A stretch of 64,000 nucleotides of DNA, from positions 186,001 through 250,000 of the forward strand of contig OZ025829.1 of NCBI GenBank assembly GCA_964019425.1, in the 5' to 3' direction. The notes under the pieces were generated by a model that had not been told where the DNA came from, did no database searches, and saw only the letters and a list, made by a program, of their open reading frames with translations. Position numbers and translations under genes: made by a program. The first letter of the stretch is position 1, and every line of letters begins with the position of its first letter. Shown one piece after another: positions 43,001 to 52,392 of the stretch. The stretch is from Flectonema sp. DT1601 (Eukaryota; Euglenozoa; Diplonemea; Diplonemida; Diplonemidae).

Positions 43001-43486
43001 ATCGCTCCACGTCACTGTACCCACAAGATTTCCAGCATTGTTATCTCTGTTGGTTACTGTAATGGTGAAATCGGTCGCGGAAGCGCAAGTAAGTTCAGGA
43101 AGAGTACAAACTTTCGGATTTAGTTTGTAATTCAAACCGCATTTAACTTCGTGATCTGCTTCGCAGTGAAGATCGTCAACAACGCAGACGGCGACGCTGC
43201 AAGAATCTCTGCATTGTTCAGTCTTTGTCTCGCAGTAGTTAAACTGATAGTCAGCATCTGAACCGGGACCTAGAGTGGGAACTCTAGTTGAGATTGCTCT
43301 GGAAGCCCTATTTACGAAGATCTTTTTGATTATTACTTTACCAGGACCCAACATAGATGATATCGTAGAAGTACATGACTCAGATTCTTTCACATTATTA
43401 CAAATCCCAGTAAAGGTGAGTGACTTAACATCTACAACTACAACCGACAGTAATATAAATATGACTTCTGCGATACCATTGCTCAT
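40097..43486 (-). CDS. Surface protein family, gene A: Cys-rich head, Pro-Thr stalk, multi-span core
   Basis: 1129 residues. Signal peptide 1-23; Cys-rich head to about 170 with [20 protein letters not shown] and [14 protein letters not shown]; stalk of four-residue repeats (AVPT, AIPT) from about 172 to 595, broken by [10 protein letters not shown] hinges; extracellular domain ([18 protein letters not shown]...) to about 720; Ala/Ser-rich stretch; then about seven hydrophobic spans (first [19 protein letters not shown], last [18 protein letters not shown]); Ser-rich tail from about 1034, ending GRFKI. With a signal peptide and seven spans the tail is cytosolic. The family is not recognised. 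The core faintly recalls the multi-span C-termini of kinetoplastid DGF-1-like and TRP-like proteins. An adhesive surface receptor is inferred. The acceptor TTTTCATTCAG is 6 nt before the ATG. Tail and 3' flank are near-identical to gene C. Confidence 0.85.
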   Translation of the reverse strand: MSNGIAEVIFILLSVVVVDVKSLTFTGICNNVKESESCTSTISSMLGPGKVIIKKIFVNRASRAISTRVPTLGPGSDADYQFNYCETKTEQCRDSCSVAVCVVDDLHCEADHEVKCGLNYKLNPKVCTLPELTCASATDFTITVTNRDNNAGNLVGTVTWSDFQYTIDYELEPTTAVPTAVPTAVPTSVPTAVPTAVPTAVPTAIPTAVPTAVPTAVPTAVPTAIPTAVPTAVPTAVPTAVPTAIPTAVPTAVPTSVPTAVPTAVPTAIPTAVPTAVPTSVPTAVPTAVPTAVPTAVPTAIPTAVPTAVPTAVPTAVPTAVPTAVPTAVPTAVPTAVPTAVPTAVPTAVPTTIPTAIPTAVPTAIPTDVPTRVPTSIPTAVPTDIPTAMPTIVPTAVPTAVPTNTPGAPPTAVPTAVPTALPTAVPTSIPTAVPTAVPTAIPTAVPTAILTAVPTNTPGAPPTAVPTAIPTVIPTAVPTAIPTAVPTNTPGAPPTAVPTAIPPTEVPTAIPTAIPPTAVPTAIPTNTPGVPPTAVPTVVPTAIPTAIPSSVPTSVLTNTPGVPPTAVPTAIPTAIPTAVPTGVPPTTSIPTATPTAVPTGVLSVSLTCPDEVTQLVVKNSEVSVKYNITRGRTSIDGKLTGFAVTSSEPSLEKGMLWASGQEGFLGSTSGGFAIGHKDFAASYSETATLSLTFVIGTEAVEGKCAIRVKSESSSFASGLGATGGIVAALSGSASSAAAAQSLALVASQTCDGEAELPFLLHPTGLEVADSLYLGVIVGNLSIAAGVTLLTYLVVLIVFKCLPSMLPVAALLSAKGLTRFPSVALFFFLLQYQGTVFAAIHLMLRPPNTGFCFAGIATAIFCIVVPGLTAYNIRKAVPEKGHYEKDEVLSSKSLVFFIGSGEWVSESKTDEWYNRYTSMVKPYSQACCWFAIFRFVLQFAIGAMNIIETGSMRACGNIKIGLGILHISIAVVDGWTRPYARGRDDVFFPIFYTTTAVALFILGGGYYSEDYSNWAFGLGNSIFSILFILLIVKGVIDMVTDLFLVYKKRRGRLQDGVWEKKNSFFSGDNAFDDVGSPSLSMYSSMPDPMDVREGTDYKSESLLFNQSGESSPEASKRDQLDTTFAGRFKI
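41690..42975 (-). repeat. Stalk minisatellite of gene A
   Basis: A 12-bp unit coding xPTA steps (mostly [12 protein letters not shown]), with several higher-order copies of 72-108 bp in 42400-42960. The irregular left part holds DVPT, RVPT, SIPT and LPT variants and TPGAPP hinges. Because the unit length is a multiple of three, long antisense frames stay open across it. Confidence 0.9.
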
Positions 43487-46400
43487 TGTGTTCTGAATGA
43501 AAAATAAAATAAAATAAAACTATTACACAAATTGAATTGACGTATTTTAAATTGCACAAATTGTTCAGTTGAGTGAACGCTTTAGCAAAAAAAAAAGAAA
43601 GAAAAAATCAAAGGAGAAACAAGAGCAAATAATGAGACAAATAAAATAAAATAAAATAAAATAAAGAGGTAAAAGCTGCTCGATTATGCATAAATCGTTA
43701 ACGGGGTAACGTTACGATTATTCATTTAACCTTATTGAACTGCTGAGTAGAAAGAAAGAAAAAAAAGAGGAGGAACAAAAAAAGGTATTTATTGCTTCCT
43801 GAACAGAACACGCTGTTAACCAAACTCTTTTAAGTTTAGCAAAAGAACGAAAGAAAACTCTTTTTTTTTTTTTTAAATCGAAGTCAAGAAAGTCAAACCT
43901 CTCACAGGCGAGAAGAGACAATTGATCCAATAAGAAAATACCTCCAGACTGAGAGTTTCTTTCTTATTCCATTGTGTTTGTTCAATGATCCTTTTATACG
44001 TCTTGTGTTAGTTAGTAAATTAGTTATATAATCCAAACGTTACTGTATAATGAGTGCTAGGTAACTCACAGTAACAGAGGACCCAATCCGTAGCCATATC
44101 AGAAGTGTCGATATACAACTTACCGAAGAATAAAAAAAAAATAATAAAAACAAATTGGAAGCTGCTCAATCAAAGAGGTCTTCACATGTCTGTTGACTTC
44201 ATCATTCCCTAAGAAACCCGGGGGAGGTTTTTCTTAGGGAAAAAATGCTCACAGAACTTTATATTTAAAAATAAAACATAACATAGAATAAGGATAAGAT
44301 AAGATAAGATAAGATAACTAGAATACAGAAAATTGGCGCGCCCCCCCCCTGAGGACTCGATTTTGCTGCAGGTTGTTGAAAAAAAATTTTTTATTAAAAT
44401 ATATAGGTTCGAATAAGTGAGGAAGAATATTTTTGCTTTGCAAGTAGTGAGATACTTCCAGAAACAGAACCATTTTTTTTTATCAATTATGGTCCGTTTC
44501 ATAAGGTGATAATTTCTTGTGGTTTTGTCACAAGTTTCCATTCAATAACAATAACAACACGTTAACAAAAAAGATACATCTACCAATGAACCGCTGTGGA
44601 AGGAGGTAAACTTTCTTTCTTTCTATTTTTTTTTTTTTTTTTTTTTAAAAACCTCTCTATTCCCGTCCTAAAAAAGGAAGGGAGAGAACAGAAAAAAGGA
44701 AAAGACAAACTAATTCAATATATAAAAAAGCCTTACATTTCGTGTTGATTGTAGACAGTAGTACTGTCGCACAGTGAAAATAGATAATAAATAAAACGGC
44801 TCTTAATCTGAATAGTTTCTTCTCCGATTTCATCGGTGCAAAAAAAAAAAAAAAAAAGTTTAAATTCAAATTATCTTCCAAGAAAAAAAAAGTAGTGAAT
44901 GACACTGCTTTAGCAATCACATTCACAACTTTTTTTTTTTTTTTTTTTTTTTATTGTTCTTGAGAAGGGAATTTTTGAGAGCGGAGGAATTTAACAAAAA
45001 GGATGAACAAATTTATATATTTTTCTAGAATACCAATTAAAACATTATAACTTACAAGTACGTACACATCACACAAAATACTAATTGATATACGAGAAGT
45101 TTTAAAAAAAAAAAAAAAAAAAAAAGTTCTTTTTGTTTTCGTTAAACTAAATGAAAAAACGAAACGAAAAGGAGTAAATTTGCAAATAAAAAAGAAGAAA
45201 GGTTTTCGCGCAAAAGCGGTGTTATTCTGAACTTCAACGTGAGGGAGTTGAGTTCACAAAAACACCAAAAACGATACGACACTCATTTCAGAACTACTTT
45301 TTCCATCACAGAATAAAGTAGTCACAAGGGAAAACAGACGGGAACAGCAGGGCAATCGATTTTCGTCTTTATTTTCATATATTTCAACATAAAATACGAC
45401 GTCCACAAGAACTGATCCGCCCAACTTGGGTTAGAACACAAGTAAATGCCAACAGAAAACTGGTTCGTTGTGAGAATATCCATTTTGAATAACGCCACGT
45501 CACAACTTTTTTTCAATTCTCTCACCAAAACAAGAATACGCAAAAATTATATTTTGATTTTTTTTTTTTTTTTTCTCTTTTAGCCCAGCATGCTCAGAAT
45601 GCGTTAAAAACTTTGGCACACACAAGATTCTATAAGGGGGGTGAGCATAGAGCTTTTTGTATTCCTGTTATACACAAAGAAACACAGTTGTCATCATCTG
45701 AGAGATGAAACAAATGCTGCGGATAACAGATTCTTAGCCATGAGGGATAAAAGGAAAATTTTATAAGGGAAAAAAAAAAAAAAAAAAAAGACAGCAACAC
45801 ACATTTATGGGTTTTAGGTAAAAAGATTGAAGTCGCGTGTAACTTTAATCACCGTAAAAGAAATTATCTTGTTAGCAGACGTAAAGTCAAACACTGCGAC
45901 AATAATAAAAATTAATTCGGTTCCAGTCATACCCAACGGACTTCCTTAGTTGACTAAATCAGTAACGTTTCGAAGAAAAAATACACTTATCAACACACTA
46001 AGGCTCGCGGTGACACATGACAACAAACTATGAAGTTAGTTTGCTGCAAGATGTAACATAACATGAAAGGAACCACTATAACAATCATAAATAAATTAAA
46101 AATATAAAAAAAACAAGCCGACGATACTACAGAATAGTTAGTCATATCGAAGTCTAGGGAGGAAGTGGTTATAACCATTCACAAGTAATTCCTTCGAAAA
46201 AAAAAAAAAAAAAAAAAAGTGTAGAAGTTGACAGCTCTCTTAGTCATCCATTGTATTTCATTTGCGACAACTTAATTTGTAACAACGAATACTTTCATAG
46301 TAAATGGTTCAGCAGTAATTGTTATATGCAAACAGGCAATCAAATCATCAGCAAAGGACTAACGGTTTTGATTTTTTTTTTTTTTGAAAATATTACTATT

Positions 46401-46652
46401 TCCACACGATGGTTGAATCCAACTGTCAAAAACAAAAATTTCAACAGCTAAGAATACGTTTCGTATTTTCACAATTCTTTTTTGCAGAAAATTAAGCACT
46501 TTCCTTTCTTAAAAAAAGATTCCAAACAAAAGGATTATTGAAAATCAATACAACAAGAAGTGTTATTTCTTGAATTCCAAATCGTAACAAAAATTGTGAA
46601 ATTCTATTTTTTTGTTTCAAACGCATGATAACTTTAACACAGTCACATGTCA
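43487..46652. other. Intergenic, 3.2 kb between genes A and B
   Basis: Pentanucleotide runs (AAAAT near 43640; GATAA near 44297), a C run near 44342 and many A/T tracts. No gene or exon is supported; the short frames are Lys/Phe-rich. Confidence 0.55.
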
Positions 46653-49600
46653 TTAGATTTTGAATGTCCCCCTTGACACACTCGAGCTATTTAAGTCAGA
46701 AGGTTTCCTACTGGCTTCCATGAGATATAACGAATCCAGCTGTTTAGATCTCCACAAGGGAGAATCTGCATATTTCATACCCGCTACAGAGTCTTTTGGC
46801 TCAAGAGGATGGTCTAGCATTGAGCTGTACACAGAGGTTGAGTTCCCATCTTCATAAATTACTGATGTAGCAAAAGGTGAATCTACCTTATCGTCGAAGA
46901 ACCTTTGTTGAAGTCGTGGTCTACGATTCTTACATACAACATAGGCATCACACAGTAAGTCGATAACTCCTTTAACGATGAGAAGTATAAATAAGATACT
47001 AAAAATACTATTTCCAAGTCCGAAAGCCCAATTGCTGTAATCCTCGCTGTAGTAACCGCCTCCCCAGATGAACAGAGCGACAGCAGTGGTGGTGTAAAAG
47101 ATTGGAAAGAAGACATCATCGCGTCCTCTCGCATACGGCCGAGTCCACCCATCCACAACCGCAATTGAAATGTGAAGGATTCCGAGACCAATCTTGATGT
47201 TCCCACACGCTCTCATCGATCCCGTCTCGATGATGTTCATAGCACCAATCGCAAACTGGAGGACAAATCGAAAAATAGCAAACCAACAACACGCCTGTGA
47301 ATACGGTTTCACCATACTGGTGTAACGATTGTACCACTCATCCGTCTTACTCTCACTCACCCACTCTCCACTTCCTATGAAGAACACTAAAGACTTGCTG
47401 CTCAGAACTTCATCCTTCTCGTAGTGTCCTTTCTCAGGTACAGCCTTCCTGATGTTGTACGCTGTCAAACCCGGTACCACAATGCAGAAGATGGCCGTCG
47501 CGATACCCGCGAAGCAGAATCCCGTGTTCGGCGGCCGAAGCATCAAATGAATTGCAGCGAAAACAGTTCCCTGATACTGCAACAAGAAGAAGAACAACGC
47601 AACAGATGGGAATCGTGTCAGACCCTTCGCAGAGAGCAGGGCGGCAACAGGAAGCATGCTCGGAAGACACTTGAACACGATCAACACAACCAGATACGTG
47701 AGGAGTGTAACTCCAGCAGCAATACTAAGATTTCCTACAATTACTCCAAGGTACAACGAGTCAGCGACTTCCAATCCAGTCGGGTGGAGAAGGAAAGGGA
47801 GCTCCGCCTCTCCATCACAAGTCTGACTCGCCACCAATGCGAGTGATTGAGCAGCTGCTGCTGAACTCGCACTGCCAGAAAGTGCTGCAACGATCCCACC
47901 GGTAGCTCCCAAACCAGATGCGAACGATGATGACTCCGACTTCACTCGAATAGCACACTTTCCCTCAACAGCTTCAGTACCAATCACAAAGGTCAGTGAA
48001 AGAGTTGCTGTTTCTGAACTACTTGCAGCGAAGTCCTTATGTCCAATGGCGAATCCCCCACTTGTGCTCCCCAAGAATCCTTCTTGCCCTGATGCCCACA
48101 ACATTCCCTTTTCCAAACTGGGCTCACTCGAAGTCACTGCAAAACCCGTCAGCTTGCCATCGATTGACGTTCTTCCTCGAGTGATGTTGTACTTCACTGA
48201 GACTTCCGAATTCTTAACAACAAGTTGAGTAACTTCATCAGGACAGGTTAAACTGACTGACAGTACTCCAGTTGGCACCGCAGTTGGAGTTGCTGTTGGT
48301 ACGCTCGTGGTGGGAGGAACACCAGTGGGGACCGCTGTAGGCACAGCTGTTGGCGTCGGAATAGCAGTAGGCACAACTGTCGGTACACTCGTGGGCACCG
48401 AAGAAGGAACAGCAGTAGGGATTGCCGTAGGTACCACAGTTGGTACTGCTGTCGGCGTGTTCGTCGGTATGGCAGTTGGTACTGCTGTGGGAGGAATAGC
48501 AGTAGGGATTGCCGTAGGTACCGCAGTTGGTACTGCCGTCGGAGGCACACCAGGCGTGTTCGTCGGTATGGCAGTTGGTACTGCTGTGGGAGGAATAGCA
48601 GTTGGTATTGCTGTCGGCACTTCAGTTGGTGGTATCGCTGTGGGCACAGCTGTCGGTGGAGCACCAGGTGTGTTTGTTGGCACAGCTGTGGGGATAGCGG
48701 TGGGAACTGCAGTTGGTATCACTGTAGGTATTGCTGTCGGCACTGCAGTTGGTGGAGCACCAGGTGTGTTTGTTGGTACAGCAGTCGGTATAGTAGTCGG
48801 AATTGCTGTAGGTATTGCTGTCGGTATTGCCGTAGGTACTGCCGTTGTGGGTATTGTCGTGGGTATCATCGTGGGTACTACCGTAGGTATTGCTGTAGGT
48901 ATTGCTGTAGGTATTGCCGTTGGTATTGCTGTAGGTATTGCCGTAGGTATTGCCGTAGGTATTGCCGTTGGTACTGCCGTGGGTATTGCCGTGGGTATTG
49001 CCGTTGGTACTGCTGTGGGTACTGCCGTTGGTACTGCTGAGGGTATTGCTGTAGGTATTGCCGTTGGTATTGCCGTTGGTATTGCCGTTGGTATTGCCGT
49101 TGGTATTGCCGTTGGTACTGCCGTAGGTATTGCTGTAGGTATTGCCGTTGGTACTGCCGTTGGTACTGCCGTTGGTACTGCTGTGGGTATTGCCGTTGGT
49201 ATTGCCGTTGGTATTGCCGTTGGTATTGCCGTTGGTACTGCCGTAGGTATTGCTGTAGGTATTGCCGTGGGTATTGCCGTAGGTACTGCTGTGGGTACTG
49301 CCGTTGGTACTGCTGAGGGTATTGCTGTAGGTATTGCCGTTGGTATTGCCGTTGGTATTGCCGTTGGTATTGCCGTTGGTACTGCCGTAGGTATTGCTGT
49401 AGGTATTGCCGTTGGTACTGCCGTTGGTACTGCTGTGGGTATTGCTGTGGGTATCGCCGTGGGTATTGCTGTAGGTATTGCCGTTGGTACTGCTGTGGGT
49501 ATTGCCGTGGGTATTGCCGTAGGTACTGCCGTAGGTACTGCTGTGGGTACTGCAGTTGTTGGTTCAAAGTCATAATCGATGCTGAATTGAAAGTCAGTCC

Positions 49601-50063
49601 ATCTTACTGTTCCAAGAAGATTACCAGCGTAATTATCCCGATTAGTTACAGTCAGAGTAAAGTCTGTAGGAGTGGCACATGTGAGCTCCGGAAGGGTACA
49701 AGTTTTCGGATTTAGGTTACGATTAACACCACACTTGACCTCATAGTTCTCCTCGCAATGAAGATCGTCAACAATGCAGAATGAGCCGCTGCAGGAATCT
49801 CTGCATTGCTCAGTCTTCGTCTCGCAGTAGTTAAACTGATAGTCAGCATCTGAGCCAGGGGGTATCGATCCAGAGGGGCCTACTCTCGTACCCTTGATTA
49901 CAAATATTTTAGTAATTGAGACCTTCCCAGCCCCAAGTGATGCTACCATCATTGTACACGAGTCACCCTTATCTACATTACATATTCCCATGTAAGTTAT
50001 TGCACTTCCTCTAATCACAACCGACAGCAGTAGTACGAATGACAAAAATTTAGAACCCATCAT
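46653..50063 (-). CDS. Surface protein family, gene B
   Basis: 1136 residues with the same architecture as gene A. The head (residues 22-165) is clearly diverged ([38 protein letters not shown]). The stalk (about 166-598) is dominated by AIPT and is the most regular 12-bp array of the family in its head-proximal half, with TPGAPP hinges toward the membrane. The extracellular domain and core spans are near-identical to the other genes, with the variants AASSSE and ALFIWGGG. The tail from about 1030 is unique (DLLCDAYVVCKNRRPRLQQR, then SVYSSMLDHPLEPKD) and ends GTFKI. The acceptor CCTCCTAACAG lies 3 nt before the first of two adjacent ATGs. Surface location is inferred from the signal peptide and spans. 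Function unknown. Confidence 0.85.
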   Translation of the reverse strand: MMGSKFLSFVLLLSVVIRGSAITYMGICNVDKGDSCTMMVASLGAGKVSITKIFVIKGTRVGPSGSIPPGSDADYQFNYCETKTEQCRDSCSGSFCIVDDLHCEENYEVKCGVNRNLNPKTCTLPELTCATPTDFTLTVTNRDNYAGNLLGTVRWTDFQFSIDYDFEPTTAVPTAVPTAVPTAIPTAIPTAVPTAIPTAIPTAIPTAIPTAVPTAVPTAIPTAIPTAVPTAIPTAIPTAIPTAIPTAIPSAVPTAVPTAVPTAIPTAIPTAIPTAVPTAIPTAIPTAIPTAIPTAVPTAVPTAVPTAIPTAIPTAVPTAIPTAIPTAIPTAIPTAIPTAIPSAVPTAVPTAVPTAIPTAIPTAVPTAIPTAIPTAIPTAIPTAIPTAIPTAIPTVVPTMIPTTIPTTAVPTAIPTAIPTAIPTTIPTAVPTNTPGAPPTAVPTAIPTVIPTAVPTAIPTAVPTNTPGAPPTAVPTAIPPTEVPTAIPTAIPPTAVPTAIPTNTPGVPPTAVPTAVPTAIPTAIPPTAVPTAIPTNTPTAVPTVVPTAIPTAVPSSVPTSVPTVVPTAIPTPTAVPTAVPTGVPPTTSVPTATPTAVPTGVLSVSLTCPDEVTQLVVKNSEVSVKYNITRGRTSIDGKLTGFAVTSSEPSLEKGMLWASGQEGFLGSTSGGFAIGHKDFAASSSETATLSLTFVIGTEAVEGKCAIRVKSESSSFASGLGATGGIVAALSGSASSAAAAQSLALVASQTCDGEAELPFLLHPTGLEVADSLYLGVIVGNLSIAAGVTLLTYLVVLIVFKCLPSMLPVAALLSAKGLTRFPSVALFFFLLQYQGTVFAAIHLMLRPPNTGFCFAGIATAIFCIVVPGLTAYNIRKAVPEKGHYEKDEVLSSKSLVFFIGSGEWVSESKTDEWYNRYTSMVKPYSQACCWFAIFRFVLQFAIGAMNIIETGSMRACGNIKIGLGILHISIAVVDGWTRPYARGRDDVFFPIFYTTTAVALFIWGGGYYSEDYSNWAFGLGNSIFSILFILLIVKGVIDLLCDAYVVCKNRRPRLQQRFFDDKVDSPFATSVIYEDGNSTSVYSSMLDHPLEPKDSVAGMKYADSPLWRSKQLDSLYLMEASRKPSDLNSSSVSRGTFKI
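48270..49565 (-). repeat. Stalk minisatellite of gene B
   Basis: From about 48770 to 49560 nearly every 12 bp repeats GGTATTGCCGTT or GGTACTGCCGTT on the + strand (PTAIPTAV in the protein), with higher-order blocks such as [16 protein letters not shown]. Left of 48770 the unit degenerates and TPG hinge modules appear. Confidence 0.9.
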
Positions 50064-50392
50064 TTCCTGTTAGGAGGGGGACTTGGGCTTAAACTGTTAG
50101 GAGGGGAGGTAAGAATGACCCACGGTATGGGAAAACAGTTTCTAATTGCGACAGGACTCACACCTTTCTCAGAATTGATACTTCTCGAAGGGGGTGAAAT
50201 GTGAAATTAAACAACAGAACTACAGCGAACACAACAATTCAATAAATCATCACCTTCGTTGCGGTTTCAAAAAACAAGCAAATTCAAGTAAGTCAGAACC
50301 CTCATAGCAGGGTAGAGAAGACAGTGAAAACAGTGAGACAGCAGACAGGAAGTACATTTAATACAGTTCCTCTGCATAAAGAGAATAAAGGG
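50064..50392. other. Upstream region of gene B
   Basis: Unique sequence between the gene B start and the left edge of duplication copy 2. No gene seen. Confidence 0.5.
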
Positions 50393-52392
50393 GAAAATAT
50401 TAAACGATACGAACGCCTTGTATTTAGTTTGTATTACTAAACAACAAACGAATAATAGTTAGTTTTTTTTGTGCTGAAAAAAAGAAATTTTTTCTTCTCA
50501 GCAAAAGGGACCACGTTAACATTGATATTTATTTATTCTAACGTTGCTCAGCAACAGTACTTATCAGGTAGGTGTTGAATAGTTAGTTAGTAAGCAAGTC
50601 CATCAGACCACCGAGTATCGGAATACATCCAACACATTATTGTGTCATCTGAAAAATTAAAAAAAAAAAAAAATTTCCTCCTTTCCTTCCCAGTTTAAAC
50701 AAATCTCCTTTCTTCATACGAAAAACGAATAAATAAAAAAAATTTTAAAAAATAATAATCGGAACACCGTGCGTGCCTCTACTCGAATGATAAGACGCTC
50801 ACTCAATAATTCAGTCTATCGTAACACCAGCGGTGTAAGAGACAGGAAACACTCATCCAGCAGGTTTTGTTATTAAAGACCTTGTCATGCAATCAGACAC
50901 TGGTTAGATACTCTGAAGAAAATAAAAAAAAGTTCTTCGGGATCTCCAGTAGTAGCAAAACAGTGAATCAAACAAAAGACAAAATTTTTAAAAAAAAAAA
51001 AATAATAAAAAATAATAATCCCATGGAACCTCTTGAACTGAAGTATTTTGATTCTTCAGATATAAAAAGCACACAGAACAAGAAATCAGTTTCTTTGCTT
51101 TATTTTTTGATAGAAAATTCTCAGGTCACTCACAGTGATTGTGTTCCACTCACAATGAAGGGCACACAATGATATATCAAAACAGTAATAAGGTTTTATC
51201 TACTAAAATTTATTCGTGCGCAAACGAATCAAAATCCTAATAAAGGAATAGGTAAGTTTCCGCTGCACAATAGGCTTGTGAGGAAGAAAAAAAAGAAGAA
51301 AAAAAAGAAAAAAAAATTGAAATTTGAGAAAAAAAACAGCAATAATTTTTAGCTCCAATACAGAATAGTAGCCAAAATGTTTAGATAAGTGAACTGCACT
51401 TTGTGCATAACATTATTTTGCATAAGTAACTGAGAAACCGTTATCAGATTTCGTAGTCCCCACACATCTCTTTTGTTAGTATTCAGCGTGTAGTCCGGAA
51501 TCGAGTTATTCAATTACTCAAATAGTCGTGAGCTCTGGGAAACCAAAACCAGAGGTATAATGTGATACGGCAGAGTGCAGGTTTCACCTACTTAATTACT
51601 TTGTAAAAAAAAAAAAATAATAATAATAATTCAAAACTGAGAACTAATACCAAAACTGTTTGCAGGTTGCAGAGCACGCGATGCAAAAAAAAAAACACCG
51701 CTGGAGTCCACGTGAACATGATTGAGCGGCTGTTGCCTTTGTTAAGTTTACACACTCGTTTCAGGGGACCTAATCCAGTTGAATAAAAACTTCAATATAG
51801 ATTACATTGTATCAAATTAACATCACGATAACTTAAAAGGTTTAAAACTCTCAAAGAGGAAAACAAACAATTTGCGCCGTTTCGAAAGCAAAAATAAAAT
51901 TGTGAAACGGTACTACACATTCAAGTGAAGCATCTTTGAGATGACGGCATTTCCTTCTTTCTTTTTTTGGGGGGGAAGTTTTGCATAGTCTTGTCTTCGC
52001 AGGGAACCTCATAGGATCTCCTCAGCAGCCAACAAAAGTAGTGGTCACTTCCGCGTGACAAAAAAAAAATAATTGAAAAGCTCTACCTTGGTAGAGGGAA
52101 ACATATCAAAATAGATAATTCGGGTGGCTGCTTTTACACAAAGCCAAGGACAAACTAATAACGGTAAGCAATTAAAAAAAGAACAAATTCTTTGACGTCG
52201 GCGCTCAGTTGTCAAAAAGCAAACTAATAAATAAAAAGTACAAAGGCTAAACTTCTCTAAAGACAGCTTCGTAAATAGCGACAGCTACCACAGAACATGT
52301 AAGACTAACTTACATAAATATTTTCATTGATTGATTACAAATAGTTGGCAACGAAGCTGTTCGTTAAGAATGTTAATACTTACATTTAATAT
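50393..52392. repeat. Segmental duplication copy 2, intergenic part
   Basis: Counterpart of 37946-40096 without the 151-bp extra block. The left edge is abrupt, after GAGAATAAAGGG. A 25-nt tract near 51166 (GGCACACAATGATATATCAA and following) is absent from copy 1. Confidence 0.9.

Noticed and set aside
44341-44420. GGTTCGAAT B-box-like motif
   Set aside because: The upstream sequence does not fold as a tRNA and holds a C run and an A/T tract.
48878-49573. Minus-strand frame of Gln-Tyr-rich repeats inside gene B
   Set aside because: Alternative frame of the same 12-bp stalk repeat; no start context and no unique sequence.
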